NCBI RefSeq assembly: GCF_019279795.1
Contig: NC_056727.1
Location: 1,206,363,827-1,206,427,826 of the forward strand
DNA length: 64,000 bases
Origin: Protopterus annectens
Taxonomy: Eukaryota; Chordata; Ceratodontiformes; Protopteridae
Direction: 5' to 3'
This document shows positions 39,545 to 50,770 of the stretch, piece by piece (the first letter of the stretch is position 1; every line of letters begins with the position of its first letter). Under the pieces are notes generated by a model. It was not told the origin of the DNA and made no database searches. It worked only from the letters and a program-made list of their open reading frames with translations. The translations under genes and the position numbers were made by a program.

Positions 39545-40440
39545 AATGAAAAAGGTCCATCAGAGATAAATTTAGAGCTGAATTTTTCAGCCAGAAGATT
39601 TACTATATCTCCCTGTTTTTCCCATAAAACTGGCTCTATTTTCCTTATAGTTTGACACATTGTTGTGAGCTGCCTTTGAGGTTTTGAACATAGCTGAAGG
39701 AGGCCTTATGCTTGTCCTTGGCCAAAGATACTATACTTACTCCTGCGGGATGCACTGTCAGAGATGCTGGGTGGGCAGATTGGTCTGACGAAGGAGATTA
39801 TTTTTCTGAGCTATGATATAGAATCGGAATTGCCTAGGCATGGTAAGGCCTTGCTGTGTTTAATTATGGTTGCTGCCAAAAAAACAATTACTAGAAAATG
39901 GCAGTCAAAATCCAAACCAACTGTACTAGAACTAGCGAATACAGTAACAGGAATAAACAACTGGAACAGATCTTTAGAAAAGGGTAGATGCAAATTACAT
40001 AGAAAAAAATATAAATTGTGTCAACAATACATGCAGATGAATGAGGTTTAAAAGGCGGCAGGACGTAAATGAGCTATGTAATGTTTGACTGGAAAAGATT
40101 GGGTAGTTTATAAGTGATGTATAATATTTGCAAGTGGGAGTGTGTCAGTATGGTTTGTGATGTAAAATGCTTGCAACTAGGATTGTGTCAGTGTGGTTTG
40201 TTTTCATTTGTATAAATGTGTGATTGCCTACGGAGTACATGATGGTTTAATAAACATGTTTCTTGTTTAAAAAAAGGCAGGAATTGAATAATTTATGTAA
40301 TGTTGCTTAGGTTATATGATATATAGCAATATATGTGAAGTAAAATGTTTGTTATGTTAATTATAATTTGATTACTTTTATATGAATGCAAATGTGCCTA
40401 TGTCACAAGTGATAATTCAATAAAGGTGTTTGAAAAGAAA
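39545..40440 (+). mobile_element. L1/Tx1-like LINE 3' end
   Basis: The frame 39764-40051 and the sequence just before it read RDALSEMLGG and then LMVAAKKTITRKWQSKS..PTVLE, which resembles the ORF2 C-terminus of L1/Tx1-clade LINEs (an AAKK.ITR.W box after a cysteine motif). Two 3' untranslated segments with AATAAA-like signals and A-rich ends follow, at about 40052-40276 and 40277-40440. They begin similarly (AAAGGCGGCAGGA and AAAAGGCAGGAATT), suggesting tandem 3' ends. Different clade from the CR1/L2-like copies. Assigned from short motifs only. Confidence 0.55.
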
Positions 40441-42234
40441 GGACACTGTTTGCTTCAAAATGTGCTTTGTTAGACCTAATTAGTTCACCTAGTTGTCTGT
40501 TCAGTTTGATGAGAAAGTTTTTATCTTTTTTTGGTGTTACACTTCATAATTTTAGCTATGTTCTTTTTTTCTTTTGTTGTACACTCCATTTAATTTTGGA
40601 TTCCCTCATGGTGGTTTGTTTTTTTCTGATTTATCTTTGGGCTTACTTGGTAGCTATAGCAGCCTATATGTAATCATTGACATAATTGTACAGAGCTGCT
40701 GTGAATAATTCCACATAGACTGCTGTATTATCTGGGTTTGGAGGGGGTTAAAATTTTGACAGGTTATCACTTAATTAAAGAGAGTTTGCCTTGGGGTAGT
40801 TTCTGACCATTACAGGATTTGTTGGATTTGCAGAACTGATTTTTATTTCAAAGGAAACTGCTTTGTGATCCGACCTTAGCAGACATAACACAGGGGCAAG
40901 GGAGATTCAGCATTCTCGCAGATTTGTAAGCATACCTCTCAACCTGGAAACATCAAAAATCTGGACAAAGGCCCGTGAAAAATAGGTACAAATGGCTAAC
41001 AATCCGTGTGCTGATTAACATAAAAAGTGCATATATAATTATGTAACCCTACTCACTCCAATGGAATTGTGGGATACCAACTTTTGAATGCAAACCAAAG
41101 AGCACACCCTTCACACTAGCTGTAAGGTGATGTCATAGCATAGCATAGCCTTGATTTACTTAGGCAATGCTTTTAATAAAAAAGCTTGCAAAGTTTTTTT
41201 TTTTATTAAAATACCCTTCTAAAGCATTAGCAGTGACTGGCAGGAAAATACCCTGCAGTACTCGACCACAAAGATGCTGTAAAGTCATTATGAATGTTGA
41301 CAAATCATTTTAACCAGTCCACTGAAAAAAGAAATCATTGAACACATTAAACAAACATGCAACAAATACACAAGAATACAAGCAAGTAACCAAACAAACA
41401 AAAGAAATAAATAAACACTATCATGTTACATGAAAAGTGGGAATATAACAGGTATAAGTAACAGGAGGGTAGAAGAATTCACATATCAGGCACCTGAAGA
41501 AAAGCTAATTCATGCAAATGCTGACAACCTTAACACGATGTCTTCCTCATCTAACTACCTGCACACTGCATAGACAAAAGAGATAGGTGCTGTCATTTGT
41601 TAGCTGATCTGGCATCATCAAAAAGCTATTAACAACATAAATGAAAACCACTGGTAAGTTGATCAGAAAATTAAAAATGTGCCTGTAATACTATTTTCAG
41701 AAGGGAGGGTCCATCCAACGGGTACTAAAGGGAGTATCTATTTGCCAGTACTTGGATGCTACAAATGCACTAGTTGCAAAAGAAAGTACAACAAAAATAA
41801 AAAGAAAAGATGCTAAAGGAGGCCATGGAAGCTGCATGTTAAGAATCCATTTTGCTAAGGCCTGAACTTCAGGGTAACACTAACTGCAACATTTCTGTCC
41901 TATATAATGCTGAAGCAATAACTGTATCTCAATGGGAAGAAAAGATATGAAAATGTATTTCCAGCATCAAATGAGTTACTTTTTATAGCAGGTCACAGAT
42001 GGGGTATTGGGTCCCTCAAATGTAAAAGCAATGCAGAGATCATCAGACTGATTGAGATAAATTATGTTACTACCAGTAATGAGCATCTCAGAGGTGCAGG
42101 TGACTGCACTAATTGCTAAACTTTAAACTCAGGCCAGATTGTTTGCTTTTACATTTGCACAACATGCTGAATCAAAACCACAGTCTGCAAAGATTTATTT
42201 TCTTTCCTTGTAGTAATTTGAAGTCTCAACCTCA

Positions 42235-42266
<32 letters not shown>

Positions 42267-42780
42267 GCTGCCCACATTGCAATGCATTGCATTTCTTTTT
42301 TTTTTTTTCCCTTAATTCTTTCTTTACATTTACTGTATGGTATGGTACCTGAAGGAGTCAGAGGGAGAACTAGTGATGCTGCTGCTGGCGATATATTTTT
42401 TCATCTTTGACCACCGGAACGGTGCAACATCGACGAGTCCACTCCACTCACTGTCCGACCAGTGAGTGACTGCTGCAGACTTGCTAGAGCCTGGACCTGG
42501 ACTAAGTAAGTGCACTGAGCCACTGACTCTCTGTCTGCACACAAACTACCGTGTCTGTGACTGAACCACGAACAGCTTGCCTGCACATGTACTTGGTAGA
42601 TAAACATAAACACACTGTAGTGCACACCCCCTCAAGCTCAGCCATATTCTAACAGGCTGGCAGTCTGCTCACGATGCTGACATCATCATGTACCATTAAA
42701 TTTGGAAATTAAAGGGGCCACTTGGGGGGAATTCATGGCACCCCGATATTTTGACCTCAAAACCAGTAAATATCAAGGAA
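40441..42780. other. no gene assigned; one GC-richer patch
   Basis: A TIR-like CATACCTCTCAAC at 40936-40948 may mark another, unpaired hAT-like MITE end. Poly-A occurs at 42235-42260. The patch 42395-42560 is richer in GC and CpG than its surroundings and contains CTAAGTAAGTG, a splice-donor-like string; it could be an exon or a retroelement 5' UTR, but nothing decides this. Confidence 0.35.
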
Positions 42781-42789
42781 TTTGGTACA

Positions 42790-43430
42790 GCTGAGTGGTA
42801 TGTTTGTGAGTACCAGATCCAATATGTTTGTACTTCTAGTAGATAAATGCACTAAATGGTCCAAAGTGTTTGTGTTTACAAAATCTAAGACTCTCTGCAC
42901 CCGTACATTTGAGGTTGTCTAGGATTCCCAGTTTATAGAGGTATAATTAAAGTCCCCCATGAATGTGTTTTTTGGTTAAATGGTGAGTGTCTCCAATAGG
43001 TCTAAATATGAACTATGGGTTTTACGGGACATTAAGGGTGATCTTTCACTTGCTAGGATATGGTATGGGACTTTGTCTATGGTAGTCTGGACTTGGAAGA
43101 ACTCCAGTGCATCATCCTGTTTAACCAACATAGAGATGTGCTTGTTATTGATGTAGATTGGGAAATCTCTACCTTTAGTCCCTGTCTGTGAGGTTGTTGG
43201 TCTAAATGTGTGGAAGGTACTGAAGCCTTGCACTGCTGGGATAACCATGTCTCAGTAACTACATAGATGTCTGCAATTCCAAGGTGAGGAGAGCTTGGAT
43301 GGAGTGGAGCTTCTTGTTTAGACTCCTGGCATTGAGCAGTAATACCTTTAGATTTCCTTGGATAGATTTTGCTAACTTGGAAAGTTTGTCAACTTGGCAT
43401 TGCCTAAAAACACTGTACGAGGAAGGACAC
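42790..43430 (-). pseudogene. LINE APE-type endonuclease fragment
   Basis: The minus-strand reading starts KVLLLNARSLNKKLHSI (about 43350-43290), the usual N-terminus of APE endonucleases (N-A-R-S). It continues through TETWLSQQ-like sequence after shifts, HISMLVKQDDALEFF, and TFMGDFNYTSINW near 42960-42920, the GDFN catalytic box. APE endonucleases nick target DNA to prime reverse transcription. Frameshifts near 43250 and 42970 break it. Confidence 0.7.
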
Positions 43431-43434
43431 AGTT

Positions 43435-43590
43435 TTAGGTTCATAGATTCATAGGTAAGTATTAGGCTAGCTGCCCTTGTGTGCCAATTTAAGCCAAGAC
43501 AGTTTACTTCAAAGTTGAGAATCAAACCCTGTATCTTGTGTCAATGAGGTCCTTGGTAAAGCAACATGGTTTGGTAACCATGCCCTCCTA
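43435..43590 (-). mobile_element. tRNA-derived SINE sharing the LINE 3' tail
   Basis: On the minus strand: a tRNA-like part with box B GGGTTTGATTCTC, then a 3' part GCTAGCCTAATACTTACC ending CTATGAATCTATGAACC, nearly the same as the 3' ends of the LINE copies. A second copy is at 49541-49672. Confidence 0.7.
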
Positions 43591-43619
43591 CACTGACAAA
43601 TATTGTATCCCCCGAGAAT

Positions 43620-44650
43620 AACACCAAAGACTAAGTCAATTATTAAAGTCAGTCATCTTCTGTTCATGTTGTAGCATCATCCTTTGTCAAGGTAGAATGC
43701 TACTCAATGCTAGGCACATACCAGCCTGTGACATATAGTCCAAAAGCTCCATATTGTCTCTCTTCATATATTCTAGAGAGATACATCTCAGGTTATTTAT
43801 ACCTAAATAGGCTATGACTGAATCATACTGGTACCTGTGGTGCAGTGACTTGAGTACTTGTGTAACTTGACTGATCCTGGCCCCTGATAGGCAGCTGACC
43901 TTTATTTTTCCTTGTTCAGCCTGCTAAGTGGGTCTTCGGTATGTCATATAATGGAGTCCCCTATCACTAGAGTCCTGGATAGTGTATTGACTTGCTTTAA
44001 GGGCTTGGTAGTTGAGGCTTCACTGGGTGTTGCTGTATGTGCAGTGTTAGGTGTTACACCACTGGGTATGGCTGTATGTGCAGTGTTAGGTGGTACACCA
44101 CTGGGTATGGCTGTATGTGCAGTGTTAGGTGGTACACCCCTGGGTATGGCTGATGTGCAGTGTTAGGTGTTACACCACTGGGTGTGGCTGTATGTGCAGT
44201 GTTAGGTGTTACACCACTGGGTGTGGCTGTATGTGCAGTGTTAGGAGTTACACCACTGGGAGCGACTGTATGTGCAGTATTAGGTGTTACACCACTGGGT
44301 GTGGCTATATGTGCAGTGTTAGGTGTTGTATATGTTTCATATTTTTGGGTTTTCTGAGGATAATGTTTGCAGTAGGAATGTCTGGGAGATCATAAGGGTT
44401 TGGGAAGATTACATTTAAGTACCTCAGCATAAGTAGGTCTATGCGTGGGGTGCATAATATGTGGGTTGGGTGCAGTGTACATATTTCTCACAACTAGATT
44501 ATTATCAGTGTTTGTACATGAGAATTTTGCCTCCAGAGACAATGAGTATATACTTCTCTTGCAGACAATATTTCTTTCTTTGAGGATTAAATGGATGTCA
44601 GTGAACATTATACAGTTGTTACATTGTTTCAGTATATGCATATTCATTAA
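43620..44650 (-). pseudogene. LINE ORF1 with SGNH/GDSL-esterase-like domain and 13-residue repeats
   Basis: After an N-terminal part (about 44647-44390) and the tandem repeat TPSGVTPNTAHTA (44330-44025), the minus strand reads TLVIGDSII (about 43972-43946), then KVSCLSGARISQVTQVLK and DSVIAYLGINNL (about 43820). GDS followed by a G...N block is the signature of SGNH esterases, found in ORF1 proteins of CR1-like LINEs. Stops follow GDSII and a 1-bp deletion occurs in one repeat, so it is not functional. The role of the esterase in retrotransposition is unclear in the family. Confidence 0.65.
44025..44333. repeat. 39-bp minisatellite, eight units
   Basis: Unit GGCTGTATGTGCAGTGTTAG followed by GTGTTACACCACTGGGTGT, 39 bp, repeated seven times plus one partial copy. 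One unit is 38 bp (GGCTGATGTG). It encodes TPSGVTPNTAHTA on the minus strand in the LINE ORF1 frame. Confidence 0.95.
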
Positions 44651-44700
44651 TTCAAACTCACTGCAGAGAAATTGGTAAAGTGCATATCCATGATGTCAGT

Positions 44701-45630
44701 CCCTTTATTGGTAAGTTACACGAGTGCAGTAAATGAGGGGTTAATAGTGGGCTTACTAAGGGTGCTTTTGAGGCTAGAGACTAGCCTAGGTCATATAACA
44801 TTAAATTCAAGGGGCAGCACTCCTCAATGCACAAACTAGCTGTTCTGGGCTATTCAACATGCAAAGTAGTTGCTCTACTCTCACCAAGTTACTGATACAG
44901 TTTCAGAGGTGTTTTTTATGTAAAATTTGGTTTCTAGGTGCCTGCATCTATACAGAGAACTAATAGCCACCATTGCATGATGGACAGTAGTGCACAAATG
45001 TGCCAAATTTATACTGGCACTTAAAACACAGCAAAATGGCTCCTAAGCTCTCTGGCCAGTAAAACAATTGAACTTACAGCTTTCGTATGTGTTTCCCAAC
45101 TCAAGTACACCAGGCCATTACCTATTGCCACTAGATAGACTGTCACAGTCCTCTTAATGTAAAAACACAAAAAAGGATTCTTCTCGAGTGTAATGCAACC
45201 ACAAAATAACTTAAACAAACTATCTGGACAAGGAGATTTCAAGTATTAGGGAACTTTAAAATGATTTAAAGTGTAAAATCAACAAATAAAGCAAAAATAA
45301 AGCAGTAACACTATAAAACAGGTAAATGTAGTGCAAAATAAAATAAATCTCTTATCTGCCAAGGATGGAGCAGAATGAATTCAGGACCCTCTCAGAGTAT
45401 GGCGAAGGTGCCAAACAAAAGGGAGCTGTGGGAAAATCAGCAGGAGGTGATTTGTAATAGAGGAGATTTAGTGAAGAGCAATACTGGTTTGCTGGGTGGG
45501 CAGTCACTGTTATAGATCTATAGAAAGCAATGGTGGCAAAAGTACTTGAATAGCTTACACGACATACAATAGCAGCAAAAGGGAAGTGGCGGAAAGGACT
45601 TTGCAATTCAGATTACCATAAGGGGCAGAA
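44701..45630. other. no gene seen
   Basis: No recognisable coding or repeat motif. Confidence 0.4.
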
Positions 45631-45639
45631 GCCTTCACG

Positions 45640-45900
45640 ATATTCCTATTATACAAATGAAGCTACTACAAGACTAAGGTCTGAGAACAAACTAGAAAAA
45701 TGCTACCAGATAACTTTTATAGCTAAAACATGAAAACATATTACCACACAGATCACTATAAGTGCAACTTAAAATATTAAAGCCGAATTTAAATAAAAGC
45801 TGTTTTTTTTTGTTCTTTTAGATGAAAAGTAGTTTTTCACAGTTGTGGGTTTCCAAAACTCTCAATTTTGCATAAAAGACCATGGGTGGGCTTAGCTTTG
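45640..45900. repeat. repeat unit also present at 48130-48580
   Basis: ACAAGACTAAGGTCTGAG, CAGATAACTTTTATAGCTAA, AACTTAAAATATTAAAGC and TTGCATAAAA recur in the same order at 48320-48580. Confidence 0.65.
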
Positions 45901-46234
45901 TGCAGACTAGCTTGAGAGGGATCCAATGAAATAAAACCAACATTGGAATTCTAGTCCTATGACTTGGCTACAGATCAGTGACCCCAGGTATGTTACAGTT
46001 TCAGAAACTTTAGCTTAATGTCTCAGTGGGGGCCAGGGCAGACACAAAGAACAGGAGAACAGAAAAGCATTGAAATGCAACTTTCAGCAGGTAAATGATA
46101 AATAGAATCTAAGACTTTAGCAGCAAAACTGGAATATACAGTTGTAAAAGCAGTGAAGCTAAAACTTAACAAAACAAACTAGCGAAATGAACTGAGCGAG
46201 TGAGAAACCAATAAAAGCCAAACTTTTGTTAAAA

Positions 46235-46300
46235 ACTAGTGAGGTTAGCGCTTTCGGTGGAGACAGTGCTTCACCTTCTTCAGATATTGATTAAACCAAT
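46235..46300 (-). ncRNA. hammerhead-like motif at the PLE 3' end
   Basis: Minus strand: CTGAAGA (46283-46277), stem II GGTG...CACC, GAAA (46255-46252), and the self-complementary AGCGCT as stem III. The core fits CUGANGA...GAAA; one extra A precedes stem II, as in the other copies. Stem I is poorly paired. Confidence 0.5.
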
Positions 46301-47006
46301 TAAAACACTTTTTATATGAATATTAAATCAATTAAACAATCAAATTAGTCACTTAATCTACTCTTAAAGAGCCATATTTTAAAAAGGTTAAGTGAACAAA
46401 AATACATAAAATTATATATGCATTTTATGCATAAAACAAACTAAGCCATCAGCAAAATTGCCGCTCATGTCATACAAAAGAAGACGCGAGCATGATTGCA
46501 GCAATAAGAACTTTCAAATTGTATGGAACATATTAAATATTCATATAATAGTATAAACTTCCTATAAGTATCCTCGAAGACATATCTGCAATACACAAAT
46601 TTTGTAGTTTCCTTAATTATTATTAAACGGAAAGCTAAATGTATTATAAATGTCAACAACTGTGCTAGTGTACTATATATAATGTTTTTCCAAGTGTTAC
46701 CATTATACTAAAACACTAAACGGAAACATGATATGTTGTGTTTTATTAATACACAACTAAAAAGTGACAATCTGAAGGCACATTGTTTCAAGTTGGCTGG
46801 TAATACCAAGTCCCTTATTACAGAATGCAAATTCTTTTAAAGGCTAATGTACATCTTGTAAAATTATGCACAACAATGCTGCTTTATTAATAACATTTGT
46901 TATTATTAATATTAATATTAATAATCCTTTAATAGGCGCTTAAATAGCTGCCCTAATATACAAAAAGGCAAACTAACACCTCTATGATGTCACTATATTA
47001 TAAATA

Positions 47007-47009
<3 letters not shown>

Positions 47010-47066
<57 letters not shown>
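47010..47066. repeat. (TA)n microsatellite inside the PLE 3' UTR
   Basis: About 28 TA units. Confidence 0.95.
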
Positions 47067-47070
<4 letters not shown>

Positions 47071-47149
47071 ATGTCGAATTTGTGGTTAATGTGTAATATT
47101 TCATATTTTATATTTTATATTTTGTATAACGTATATTACATTAGTCAAT

Positions 47150-47985
47150 GTGTTTATCTGTTCATGGCCAATAATTTAAGGATACTTATTATAGACACGT
47201 ATTCATTTAAACCTGGCGAAATGTGTGCCATAGTTCTTATTTGCCATGTTAATTCATCTATTTCTAAGAGTAGTTGCCATGGTCCCCCCCTAATGTCAAC
47301 CAACCTTTGTTGTAAAATGAAAAATTTAAACTTATGATCAGGGTGTTCTTTTATGTGCCTGGCCAATGTGTTGTTTAAATCATTTTTGCTTATAGCGTAT
47401 TGATGTTCATAAATGTGCTTTTATTTTTCTCTCAGTTTTACCTATATAATATGCAACGCATTGGTCACAACAAGCTGCATAAATGACACTCTTAGTTTCA
47501 CAAGTGAATTTACCTTTACTATAATAAGTCTTATCCCTTATTGTGACTTTATTGTTTATTAATATGTGTCTGCATTGCTGACATGAGCCACATTTAAACA
47601 TGCCTTGTGTTTTTTTTCTTATTAGGTTTCTTCTTTCTTTCCAACAAGGTTTTTAAATTATCGCCTGTCCTGTATGTTATTCTGGGTTTGTCCCCTAACA
47701 TTTTAGATAGTGTACTGTCTTCCATAATAATTGCCCAATTTCTGTTCAACATTTCCCGTATGCTAAAATGTTCAAAAGAATAAGTACATAGAAATCTAGT
47801 CCTATAAAAATGTTCCACACTACCCTCAAGAGTTATTTTTTGTTCTCCATTAATGTTCTCCGTATCTTGTGCTAATCAGCTATGTAACAAAGGTCTAAAA
47901 TGTCCAGTCCTACGTTTATAGCTAACCTCTAAGAAAATCTCAGTAACTAGAGGTTGAGGATAACCTCTATTGATGAACATGGACT
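47150..47985 (-). pseudogene. PLE RT C-terminus and GIY-YIG endonuclease
   Basis: The coding remnant described for the element: RGYP box, YRTGDNL linker, CxxC...C zinc-binding segment, YIGKTE nuclease core, and a HIKEHPDHKF..RGGPWQLLLEIDE stretch typical of the PLE C-terminus before PGLNE. RT motifs A to C are absent because of 5' truncation. At least two frameshifts. Confidence 0.8.
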
Positions 47986-47999
47986 GCATAAGTTGACAT

Positions 48000-48580
48000 T
48001 AATTAACAAAATCTGTATCTTCAGAGACCATTCTAGCAGTGAAGCACCAATCCAGGAGCAGAATTTACAAAACTCCCACTACTGCAATTTCCACAGTCTA
48101 ATGCACAGACTAAGCAGAAATTTAAGAATAAATAACTAGATGTGGCTCAAATCTGGCAGTAGTTCAAAATATCTGCTACAGCTGCGAATGAAACTACAAA
48201 ACTGAGGTCCAAGACAGGGTTCAAAATACAAACAGCAAGCTTTTACAGGTAATTCTACTTGCAGAGAAATAAGTGCAATATAATGTATGCTAAGACCTTG
48301 TAATTTGATATTTTCCCACAACTGCAGATGCAGCTAAAAGACTAAGGTCCCAGGAAAAAAAAAACTAGAAAACTGCAAACAGATAACTTTTTTGGCTAAA
48401 ACATGGAAAACGTGGAAAACCCCCCCAGAAAAGTACAACACAGCACTACCGCACAGGTCACTTAAGATTAACTTAAAATATTTAAGCAGAAATGAAATAA
48501 AAGTTTCTTTCCTTTTTGATGAAAAGCTTGCTTCTCATAGTTAAGATTGTTCCACGCCTCCCAGCCTTGCATAAAATATT
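48000..48580. repeat. diverged tandem repeats of about 160 bp
   Basis: Blocks near 48165-48220 (GCTGCGAATGAAACTACAAA, then ACTGAGGTCC) and 48318-48350 (CTGCAGATGCAGCTAAAAGA, then CTAAGGTCCC) are copies; 45640-45900 is a third on the other side of the PLE. The PLE may have inserted into this array. Confidence 0.5.
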
Positions 48581-48592
48581 AATGTACCACTG

Positions 48593-48594
<2 letters not shown>

Positions 48595-48656
<62 letters not shown>
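48595..48656. repeat. (TA)n microsatellite
   Basis: About 31 TA units. Confidence 0.95.
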
Positions 48657-48660
<4 letters not shown>

Positions 48661-49540
48661 GTTATAGTGAATGTGGTGTAAATTATCTCTGTTGGTTTAA
48701 TATGGAAAGTGTAATTACCTTAGCTGAATATGTTTCTTTAAGAACATAGTGAGAATATGCAGTACTATCCAGACAGGTTTACTTAATGAAGCAGTAAAAA
48801 ATGATTGAGGTGGACCAACAACTGAATGCCCATACTGGTACCCTGGGGCATTTCCGTGTGTGGCTGATAGAGTCACTTCACCAGTTGGTCCCATCCATTG
48901 GGCCACCACAGGCAGCAACCTTCATAATTTTAGCCACTAAGTTGACTAACATCTGGGTGGATCTTCTCTGGGCTAATCAGGCAGGCCCTCTTTACCCCTC
49001 AATATCCACATCACTCTAGTCTCCCTATTTGTATGTCACCTCCCATCTCCGTTTATAGTCCAGGCTTACCCTCTAGTCTTCCCCATCACTAGCTGTTCAA
49101 CCTCTGTCAGTCATGTGTCACCACTGTTGCCCTGCCCTCTGTGTCACTACCTTCTCTTACAGTCTTTATCTGCATTCTCTGTTTGCTTGTCTGCTCATGA
49201 TACCCTGCATCATGCCCAAATGTTTCCCTTTCTAACATCCTCCTCTACCCAAATGGGTACCTCTTCCCACAAAAAAGTATTCTTTTCTTTCCAACTCCTA
49301 TCTTCCTTTCCTGTTGTCCTTCTATGTATTCCTCTGCTTGGTCTTCCGCAGTTCTACCTGCTCCAACTCCACACAGTTTATAAGATGAAATGATTTGGAA
49401 CTTTGCTCTGGTATTCTTGTATCGGTTGCTTTCAGTGTCCATGCCATGGGGCTCTTCGATGAAGGCAGACGCACACTTCTATCATTGGTAATACCACCTG
49501 CCTGATGTTTTCCCTTGGGTCACATGACTGCATAGAGGGT
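48657..49540. other. no gene seen
   Basis: Pyrimidine-rich stretches around 49120-49380. The plus-strand frame 48801-49019 has no clear domain. Confidence 0.4.
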
Positions 49541-49672
49541 TGGGAGGGTGGCCTAATGGTCAAGGTGTTTGCCTTACAAACACAAGTTGCAGGGTTTGAG
49601 TCTCACAAGGGATAATTGCCTAGGCTTACAATGGCTCGCAAGGGCAGTTAGCCTAGTACTAACCTATGAACA
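49541..49672 (+). mobile_element. tRNA-derived SINE sharing the LINE 3' tail
   Basis: Box A TGGCCTAATGG and box B GGGTTTGAGTCTC are spaced as in a tRNA, followed by GTTAGCCTAGTACTAACC and TATGAAC, matching the 3' terminus of the CR1/L2-like LINEs (GATAGCCTAGTACCAACC). This head-plus-LINE-tail design lets the LINE RT recognise SINE RNA. Confidence 0.8.
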
Positions 49673-50384
49673 GTGTAATTGCTGCCATTATCATGGGCCA
49701 TTCAGCTGCTTAACAGTGCTATGCCTGGTTGCCCTAAATTTACCAGTGTATTTGCCACTGCATTGTAATGTTATACTTTTTTTCTGAATGCTCCCAAGTA
49801 AGTGCAACATAATTATTAAATTATAATTTTTAAAAGCATATTGGTTATGTCTGCAGTCACATTTCAACAGCTACTGGGTTACGTACCACTGTGCATTTGT
49901 GTCCATCTCCTGTGTCATTAATTTCATAAATAAACTTTTTATTAAACCACAGCCCAAATAAATGTATTAAATCCATCTCTGATTTCACAGTAGGAATACC
50001 ATGATGTAAATCCATTCACTTTAATAAATATATTTCTACTCATGCATGGTGGTATGCCAGTTAGAGTATGGACTCACTTCATACTTTCCCTACAGTGATG
50101 TCACTGAGTTTAAAGTTTATATTTTATCATCAGTGGCATGCTCGTAAGTGGTGTGTGATTTTTAAAAGTTTTGTTTCCTGAAAACTGCTGCTGGTAAATA
50201 TTTCCACTGTTGAGAAAATGTTGATTGGTGCTTTATGCATCACATACTGTGAAGTAAACGTAAGAAGACAAACATGTCTAATATACTTTTGAGTATTTAT
50301 TTTTACTAGACAAATAGGCCAAGACTCAATGTGAATTAACCTACAGAATTAAATGCATGAGCACCTTCCACCCTCCCACACAAT
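49673..50384. other. no gene seen
   Basis: AT-rich spacer. Confidence 0.4.
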
Positions 50385-50600
50385 ATACAAGTAATCAGCC
50401 AAAGACAGGGAAATGAGAGTACATCAACCAACTCCCTAAACCAGAACTCAGTCTACTATGTCAGTTACAAGCTTTTGGAAGCACTAGGCACAGTCTAGGA
50501 ATGAATAAACAATGTGAGGTTCAGTTAGAAATTGAACTCGGACCATCCAGTTTGCCATTTTGGTTGTACTACCATTAGGATATTGAAGTATTTGTGAGAT
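50385..50600 (-). mobile_element. probable tRNA-derived SINE, third family
   Basis: Shares TCAGTTACAAGCTTTTGGAA and GTAATCAG blocks with 51185-51430. At the right end the minus strand has a tRNA-like part with GAGTTCAATTTC (box B-like). Assigned from similarity between the two copies. Confidence 0.45.
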
Positions 50601-50770
50601 TGTTTCCCATTTGGAAATATAATCTCTCCAGCACATATATATGATTAACACACAAACAGGCCATGATCAAAGTGCAGCGTCACACTTTTCTTTATGTATT
50701 TACAGTGTTATTTTTTTATTGAAAATGTAGACAGGTCTCCAAACCCTGTTTTACCCATAACCCAGGTGCA

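Larger units (their letters stand above)
42781..44700 (-). mobile_element. CR1/L2-like LINE, 5' half, minus strand
   Basis: Minus-strand ORF1 (about 44650-43620) and the start of ORF2 (about 43430-42790), with a SINE inserted between them at 43435-43590. The element stops inside the endonuclease at about 42780, so the RT is missing. It is the only part of the window that shows a LINE 5' region, and it may belong to either LINE subfamily seen here. Confidence 0.7.
46230..47990 (-). mobile_element. Penelope-like element, 5'-truncated, minus strand
   Basis: The minus strand encodes the RT thumb end (RGYPQPLV near 47970-47947), a linker with ITYRTGDNLKTLL (about 47700-47640), the cysteine segment CGSCQQCRH (about 47597-47571), the GIY-YIG core CVAYYIGKTERKI (about 47465-47425) and a C-terminal PGLNE near 47205. 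The hammerhead-like motif at 46235-46300 lies at its 3' end on the same strand. It belongs to a different PLE lineage from the copy at 25080, judged by the nuclease sequence. Frames are broken at 47390 and 47595. Confidence 0.8.

Noticed and set aside
44390-44678. Opposing 77- and 85-codon frames as small genes
   Set aside because: The minus frame is consistent with the N-terminal part of LINE ORF1; the plus frame is its complement.
49541-49620. Functional tRNA gene
   Set aside because: The A and B boxes are present, but the acceptor stem does not pair and a LINE-like tail follows; it is a SINE head.
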